The notes beneath the pieces are model-generated. The model had not been told where the DNA came from and did no database searches. It was given only the letters and a program-made list of their open reading frames with translations. A DNA stretch of 10,121 nucleotides, taken from NCBI GenBank assembly GCA_013152795.1, contig JAADFS010000087.1, positions 1 through 10,121 on the forward strand. The letters run 5' to 3'. The stretch comes from Deferribacteres bacterium (GTDB lineage Bacteria; Nitrospirota; Thermodesulfovibrionia; UBA6902). Positions 6,753 through 10,121 of this stretch are shown here, in pieces. Every line of letters begins with the position of its first letter. Within the stretch, counting starts at the first letter, position 1. A program made the translations under genes and the position numbers.

Positions 6753-7481
6753 ATGCGACCTGACGGAAGAAAGGCTGATGAACTGAGAAGCATAAAGATT
6801 ATAAAAGATTATTTGAGGACCGCCGAGGGGTCCGTCCTGATAGAAATGGGAGATACAAAGGTCATATGCACTGCCTCCATTGAAGACAGGGTTCCCCCCT
6901 TTCTGAAAAATCAGAACAAGGGCTGGGTCACGGGCGAATACTCCATGCTTCCCCGTGCCACCCAGGTCAGAACAGCGAGGGAGTCTTCACTCGGCAGGGT
7001 AGGGGGGAGGACACACGAGATACAGAGGCTTATCGGCAGGTCCATGCGTTCTGTTGTGAATCTCGAGGCACTGGGCGAAAGGACCATCTGGCTTGACTGC
7101 GATGTGATACAGGCTGACGGCGGCACGAGGACCGCATCGATTACGGGCGCCTTTGTGGCACTTAAAACCGCCGTAAACTATGCGATGGAGAATAAGATAA
7201 TCGAGAAACAGCCGATAAAGGGTTATGTCGCCGCCGTGAGTGTGGGAATAGTCGAAGGAGAGCCGAGGCTTGATCTTTCCTATGCAGAGGATTTCATAGC
7301 AGAGGTGGACATGAACATCGTAATGACAGACTCGGGAAAGTTGATAGAAATACAGGGAACCGCTGAAACCACGCCGTTTGACGACAGGAAACACCTCCAG
7401 GATATGCTGGACATAGCGGAGTCGGGTATCAGGAAGATCATCTCTATTCAGAAGAGCGTACTGGGGGAAAGCGAAGAATAG
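6753..7481 (+). CDS. rph: ribonuclease PH
   Basis: RNase PH is a phosphate-dependent 3'-5' exoribonuclease that trims tRNA precursors and other RNA 3' ends, working as a ring of dimers. The protein from ATG 6753 begins MRPDGRKADELR, exactly the family start, and is 242 residues, the usual size. Diagnostic blocks are ARESSLGRVGGRTHEIQRLI, with the phosphate-binding arginine region, IGRSMRSVVNLEALGERTI, DCDVIQADGGTRTASITGA and the late MNIVMTDSG with GTAE. It follows murI by 17 bases. In many bacteria rdgB (ITP/XTP pyrophosphatase) comes next; here a repeat copy begins 2 bases after the stop and radC follows. Confidence 0.97.
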   Translation: MRPDGRKADELRSIKIIKDYLRTAEGSVLIEMGDTKVICTASIEDRVPPFLKNQNKGWVTGEYSMLPRATQVRTARESSLGRVGGRTHEIQRLIGRSMRSVVNLEALGERTIWLDCDVIQADGGTRTASITGAFVALKTAVNYAMENKIIEKQPIKGYVAAVSVGIVEGEPRLDLSYAEDFIAEVDMNIVMTDSGKLIEIQGTAETTPFDDRKHLQDMLDIAESGIRKIISIQKSVLGESEE

Positions 7482-7482
7482 G

Positions 7483-7525
7483 GCTTTTCCGGCAGGCTCT
7501 CCTGCCCGCTGGCGATATTTTTATG
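7483..7525 (+). repeat. palindromic repeat, copy B (direct, core only)
   Basis: These 43 bases match 8425-8467 of copy C with one mismatch. Within them GGCAGG-CTCT-CCTGCC (7491-7506) forms a 6-bp hairpin, with a TTTTT run about 12 bases downstream. The left part (GGAATCGCAGATAAA) and the TTAAGG end of the longer copies are absent. Confidence 0.85.
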
Positions 7526-7551
7526 GTTACTTGAATCCTTTAAGCGGAATC

Positions 7552-7572
7552 CTGTATTCTGTATTGTGTATC
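7552..7572 (+). repeat. heptad array CTGTATT, CTGTATT, GTGTATC
   Basis: Two perfect 7-base units and one degenerate unit end exactly at the radC start codon (GTG 7573). The period matches the other gap arrays while the sequence differs. Confidence 0.55.
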
Positions 7573-8265
7573 GTGGAATATAAGAGTATAAAAAAGTGGC
7601 CGGAAGATGAACGGCCCAGGGAGAGGCTTCTTAAGTTCGGCGCGCACAGTCTGAGCACCGCCCAGATTCTGGCGATAATCCTGAGAACCGGTGGGCAGGA
7701 GAAAAGCGCCATAGGACTGGCAAGGGAAATCCTTATGCGTTTTAGCTCGTTGAAGGATATAGAGGATGCCTCTCCCGCCGAGTTTTCTGGCATTAAAGGC
7801 ATGGGTGATGCAAAGATCGCCCAGTTGAAGGCGGCATTTGAGCTTGGCAGAAGGCTGCTGCAGAGCGGTGCGGAGGACAATCTCCTGACGCCGTCGTTTA
7901 AGAACAGCAGACAGGTATATGAATATTACCTGCCCCGGTTTTACGGTCTCAAGAAGGAGAGGTTCCTCTGCGCAATGCTTGATAACAAGAACAGGGTCTT
8001 CAAGGAAACGATCGTCTCGGACGGCACACTTACATCCTCTCTCGTGCATCCGAGGGAGGTCTTCAGGTATGCCATCAAGGAGGCCGCTGCATCCGTACTG
8101 TTTATCCACAATCATCCCAGCGGTGACCCGAATCCGAGCAGGGATGACATCAGCATTACAAAAAGGCTCATAGAGACGGGAAAGCTTGTAGGCATTAATG
8201 TCCTGGACCACATCGTGATCTCAGACGGCAGGTATATGAGCCTGCTGGAAACGGGTTATATCTAA
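7573..8265 (+). CDS. radC: RadC/YeeS-family JAB/MPN-domain protein
   Basis: This 230-residue protein is a normal-length RadC. It opens with the conserved KKWPEDERPRERLL, has a helix-hairpin-helix-like segment (GIKGMGDAKIAQLKAAFELG) and ends in a JAMM/MPN metal site: H179 and H181 in HNHPSGDPNPS, then S189 and D192. VLDHIVISDGRYMSLLETG closes the domain. The family was once tied to DNA repair, but the evidence for that was withdrawn in E. coli; its function is unsettled and many copies are on mobile DNA. GTG 7573 is chosen because homology starts right after it; TTG 7531 would translate the heptad array. No Shine-Dalgarno is visible. The gene lies between repeat copies B and D in an otherwise compact region. 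Confidence 0.93.
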   Translation: MEYKSIKKWPEDERPRERLLKFGAHSLSTAQILAIILRTGGQEKSAIGLAREILMRFSSLKDIEDASPAEFSGIKGMGDAKIAQLKAAFELGRRLLQSGAEDNLLTPSFKNSRQVYEYYLPRFYGLKKERFLCAMLDNKNRVFKETIVSDGTLTSSLVHPREVFRYAIKEAAASVLFIHNHPSGDPNPSRDDISITKRLIETGKLVGINVLDHIVISDGRYMSLLETGYI

Positions 8266-8266
8266 A

Positions 8267-8306
8267 CCTTAATGGTGCATAAATGGCAGGAGAGCCTGCC
8301 GGAAAA
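8267..8306 (-). repeat. palindromic repeat, copy D (inverted)
   Basis: It has the hairpin GGCAGG-AGAG-CCTGCC at 8285-8300, followed by GGAAAA, reverse-complementary to the cores of copies B and C. The terminal CCTTAA is the complement of the TTAAGG end of copies A and C. Confidence 0.85.
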
Positions 8307-8318
8307 CAAAGTTTCATG

Positions 8319-8339
8319 GTTCAAAGTTCAGAGTTCTTT
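8319..8339 (+). repeat. heptad array GTTCNNN x3
   Basis: GTTCAAA GTTCAGA GTTCTTT: three consecutive 7-base units inside the composite element, closely related to the array at 4201-4228. Confidence 0.55.
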
Positions 8340-8409
8340 GTCTTTTATGGTTCCGAACAACGGACACGAATCACGGGCAATTGATATGCCGTACGGAGTA
8401 TTTCCTGAA

Positions 8410-8479
8410 GGAATCGCAGATAAAGCTTTTCCGGCAGGCTCTCCTGCCCGCCGGCGATATTTTTATGCCACTGTTAAGG
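8410..8479 (+). repeat. palindromic repeat, copy C (direct, fullest)
   Basis: Taken here as the reference copy, running from GGAATCGCAGATAAAG to TTAAGG. The 6-bp hairpin core is at 8433-8448 and a second pairing (CCGGC 8431-8435 with GCCGG 8450-8454) is possible, followed closely by a TTTTT run. This could work as a transcription terminator. Confidence 0.85.
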
Positions 8480-8565
8480 TAAACGTTGCATTAACCGGGT
8501 GGGCTTTCCTGCCTGCAGGTAATATTTTAATACAAACAGCAAGGTAAACAGAGATGAAAATATTA

Positions 8566-8573
8566 AGAGGAGG
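8566..8573 (+). promoter_or_regulatory. Shine-Dalgarno of purH
   Basis: AGAGGAGG, 5 bases before ATG 8579, is near-ideal and is the strongest ribosome binding site in the window together with that of rph. Confidence 0.85.
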
Positions 8574-8578
8574 ATAAA

Positions 8579-10121
8579 ATGGCAAGGGTGCAAAGAGCGC
8601 TTATAAGTGTCTCGGACAAGAGCGGCATAGTGGAACTGGCAAAAGGGCTGAGGGCTCTTGGTATTGAAATACTCTCTACAGGAGGAACTGCAAAAAGGCT
8701 TAGAAATGAAAGAATCAAAATAGTGGATGTTTCGCAGTATACGGGTTTCCCGGAGCTTTTAGGCGGAAGGCTCAAAACACTCCATCCCAAGATTCACGGC
8801 GGATTGCTCTGGAGGAGGGACAGCGATCAGGATGCGAGAGAAATAAAGGCCAATCGCATAAGCACGATAGACATGGTTGTGGTCAACCTCTATCCCTTCG
8901 AGGAGACCGTCTCCAAACCCGGTGCAACGTTTGATGATGCAATTGAGAACATTGACATAGGCGGCCCGACCATGTTAAGGGCTGCTGCCAAAAATTTCAA
9001 AGACGTTATTGTAGTAGTTGATCCTTCGGATTATTCAAGGGTGCTTGAGGAGCTTAAGTCGCATGACAGGGAAGTCAGTTATGACACCAAGTTTTATCTT
9101 GCCAAGAAAGTGTTCTCACATACTGCAAGATATGACACGCTGATTTCCAATTATCTCGCCACGCACGGCATTAAAGAGGCGGTATTTCCCGATACACTCA
9201 ACCGCAGCTATCTCAAAGTCAGTGACCTGAGGTACGGTGAAAATCCGCACCAGAGGGCGGCCCTGTACAAGGAGCCCCTGTATAAGGGCATCTCCCTTGT
9301 TGATGCAAAGATACTGCAGGGAAAAGAGATGTCCTATAACAACTACCTTGATTCAAGCGCAGCCGTTGATCTTGTAAAGGAATTCAGTGAACCGGCTGCG
9401 GTTATCGTAAAGCATAACAACCCCTGCGGTGTTGCGGTTGCGGATACAATACACGCCGCATACAAGAAGGCATTTGAAACCGACCCCGTATCCGCGTTCG
9501 GAGGGGTTATCGCCCTGAACCGCGATGTCAACGAGGCGGTCGCAAGGGAGATACTCTCGCTTTTTGTCGAAATAATCATTGCGCCCGTGTTTGAACCTGA
9601 TGCACTGAAGCTTTTGAACGAAAAGCCCAACATAAGGCTGCTTGTCCTTGATCTGAACAAAAAACCCCCCCTCATGGACATAAGAAAGATACAGGGCGGA
9701 CTGCTTGTGCAGGACAGGGATGCGGGCATGATAGATGACTTTGCGGCCCTGAAGGTGGTTACAAAGAGAAGGCCGTCTGATGATGAGCTTGCCGCAATGG
9801 AATTCGCCTGGAAGGTGTGCAAGCATATCAAGTCTAACGCGATCATATACACTTCAAAAGACCAGTCCCTCGGCATCGGCGCAGGTCAGACAAGCAGGGT
9901 CGACTCTGCCAGGGTGGGCGCCATGAAGGCAAGCAATTTCGGGATATCACTCAAAGACTCGGTTGTCGCCTCTGACGCGTTTTTCCCCAACAGGGACGGC
10001 ATAGACTTTATAGCAGAGGCCGGGGCCACGGCGGTCATTCAGCCCGGCGGGTCAATCAAGGATAATGATGTCATAGCCGCGGCTGATGAACACAACATGG
10101 CCATGGTATTTACGGGAATGA
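8579..10121 (+). CDS. purH: bifunctional AICAR transformylase / IMP cyclohydrolase, last few codons beyond the window
   Basis: PurH carries out the final two steps of purine synthesis: formylation of AICAR with 10-formyl-THF and ring closure to IMP, in the cytoplasm. The frame is open for 514 codons from ATG 8579 to the right edge. The N-terminal IMP cyclohydrolase (MGS-like) domain shows ALISVSDKSG, STGGTAKRL and LKTLHPKIHGGLL, then NLYPFE and IDIGGPTMLRAAAKN. The transformylase domain has LRYGENPHQ, the catalytic KHNNPCG, DPVSAFGGV, GAGQTSRVDSA and SDAFFPNRDGID. The edge falls within MAMVFTGM, which in PurH proteins is followed by only about five residues (RHFKH-like), so the gene is essentially whole. 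Separated from radC by the repeat element, it may be transcribed on its own. Confidence 0.98.
   Translation, partial: MARVQRALISVSDKSGIVELAKGLRALGIEILSTGGTAKRLRNERIKIVDVSQYTGFPELLGGRLKTLHPKIHGGLLWRRDSDQDAREIKANRISTIDMVVVNLYPFEETVSKPGATFDDAIENIDIGGPTMLRAAAKNFKDVIVVVDPSDYSRVLEELKSHDREVSYDTKFYLAKKVFSHTARYDTLISNYLATHGIKEAVFPDTLNRSYLKVSDLRYGENPHQRAALYKEPLYKGISLVDAKILQGKEMSYNNYLDSSAAVDLVKEFSEPAAVIVKHNNPCGVAVADTIHAAYKKAFETDPVSAFGGVIALNRDVNEAVAREILSLFVEIIIAPVFEPDALKLLNEKPNIRLLVLDLNKKPPLMDIRKIQGGLLVQDRDAGMIDDFAALKVVTKRRPSDDELAAMEFAWKVCKHIKSNAIIYTSKDQSLGIGAGQTSRVDSARVGAMKASNFGISLKDSVVASDAFFPNRDGIDFIAEAGATAVIQPGGSIKDNDVIAAADEHNMAMVFTGM

Larger units (their letters stand above)
8267..8479. mobile_element. 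213-bp MITE/REPIN-like unit with inverted ends
   Basis: The unit starts CCTTAATGGTGCATAAA and ends TTTTTATGCCACTGTTAAGG, imperfect inverted termini. Inside, 8285-8306 is the exact reverse complement of 8427-8448 (22 bases), so two copies of the palindromic repeat face each other (D inverted, C direct). TAAA occurs directly on both sides (8263-8266 and 8480-8483), as a short target duplication would; the left one includes the radC stop codon. No transposase is encoded. It could equally be two independent repeat insertions. Confidence 0.6.
8266..8578 (+). other. radC-purH intergenic region, mostly repeat element
   Basis: Over 200 of these 313 bases are the composite repeat 8267-8479. The remaining 99 bases before purH hold a small hairpin (CCTGCCTGCAGG, 8508-8519) followed by an AT-rich run, which may be a diverged relative of the repeat core or a weak terminator, and the purH ribosome binding site. 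I see no convincing purH promoter or purine riboswitch. A 91-codon frame across the element is not a gene. Confidence 0.75.

Noticed and set aside
7540..8211. 223-codon minus-strand frame opposite radC
   Set aside because: Shadow of RadC, which has its full metal motif on the plus strand.
8272..8547. 91-codon plus-strand frame between radC and purH
   Set aside because: It is mostly translated repeat element, has no Shine-Dalgarno or homology I recognise, and the repeat differences are not protein-like.
8554..8577. Seven-codon frame (MKILRGG) just before purH, a possible leader peptide
   Set aside because: It simply reads through the purH Shine-Dalgarno and has no ribosome binding site or attenuator-like codon run of its own.
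9343..9876. 177-codon minus-strand frame opposite purH
   Set aside because: Low-complexity Ser/Ala-rich translation antisense to intact PurH.

Overview
The window looks like a chromosomal housekeeping region of a Gram-negative bacterium. The envelope genes (a gmhA-type heptose isomerase, a secreted amidase, a lipoprotein, murI) point to a diderm cell. Moderate GC in the genes, heavy use of AGG (Arg) and ATA (Ile) codons, AT-richer gaps full of small repeats, and the gene mix recall Nitrospirota or deltaproteobacterial-type genomes. That placement is an inference; no rRNA or lineage marker is present.

Layout. On the minus strand, 1-903 holds a nearly complete polyprenyl-phosphate glycosyltransferase that runs off the left edge. 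A 688-base gap (904-1591) has no convincing gene, but contains a perfect 8-bp-arm palindrome and possible promoters for the genes on either side. All remaining genes are on the plus strand: argH (arginine synthesis), an LptM-like/FN3 lipoprotein, gmhA, a periplasmic amidase, a GerMN-domain membrane protein, murI, rph, radC and purH. purH is cut only a few codons before its expected end.

The plus-strand genes form tight blocks: argH with the lipoprotein gene (29-base overlap), and amidase-gerMN-murI-rph (overlaps, a 1-base gap and a 17-base gap). The second block joins peptidoglycan precursor supply (D-glutamate) and peptidoglycan hydrolysis to RNA 3'-end maturation. gmhA, radC and purH stand alone between gaps.

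The main point of interest is in the gaps. All four gaps of this plus-strand series carry copies or ends of one short palindromic repeat family (core GGCAGGCTCTCCTGCC, end TTAAGG). Between radC and purH, two inverted copies bound a 213-bp MITE/REPIN-like unit flanked by the tetranucleotide TAAA. Three of the gaps also hold 7-base-period arrays with different units (GTTNNNN, CTGCACC, CTGTATT). No CRISPR array, tRNA, rRNA, transposase or defence system is visible. Apart from the repeats the region is ordinary core metabolism.
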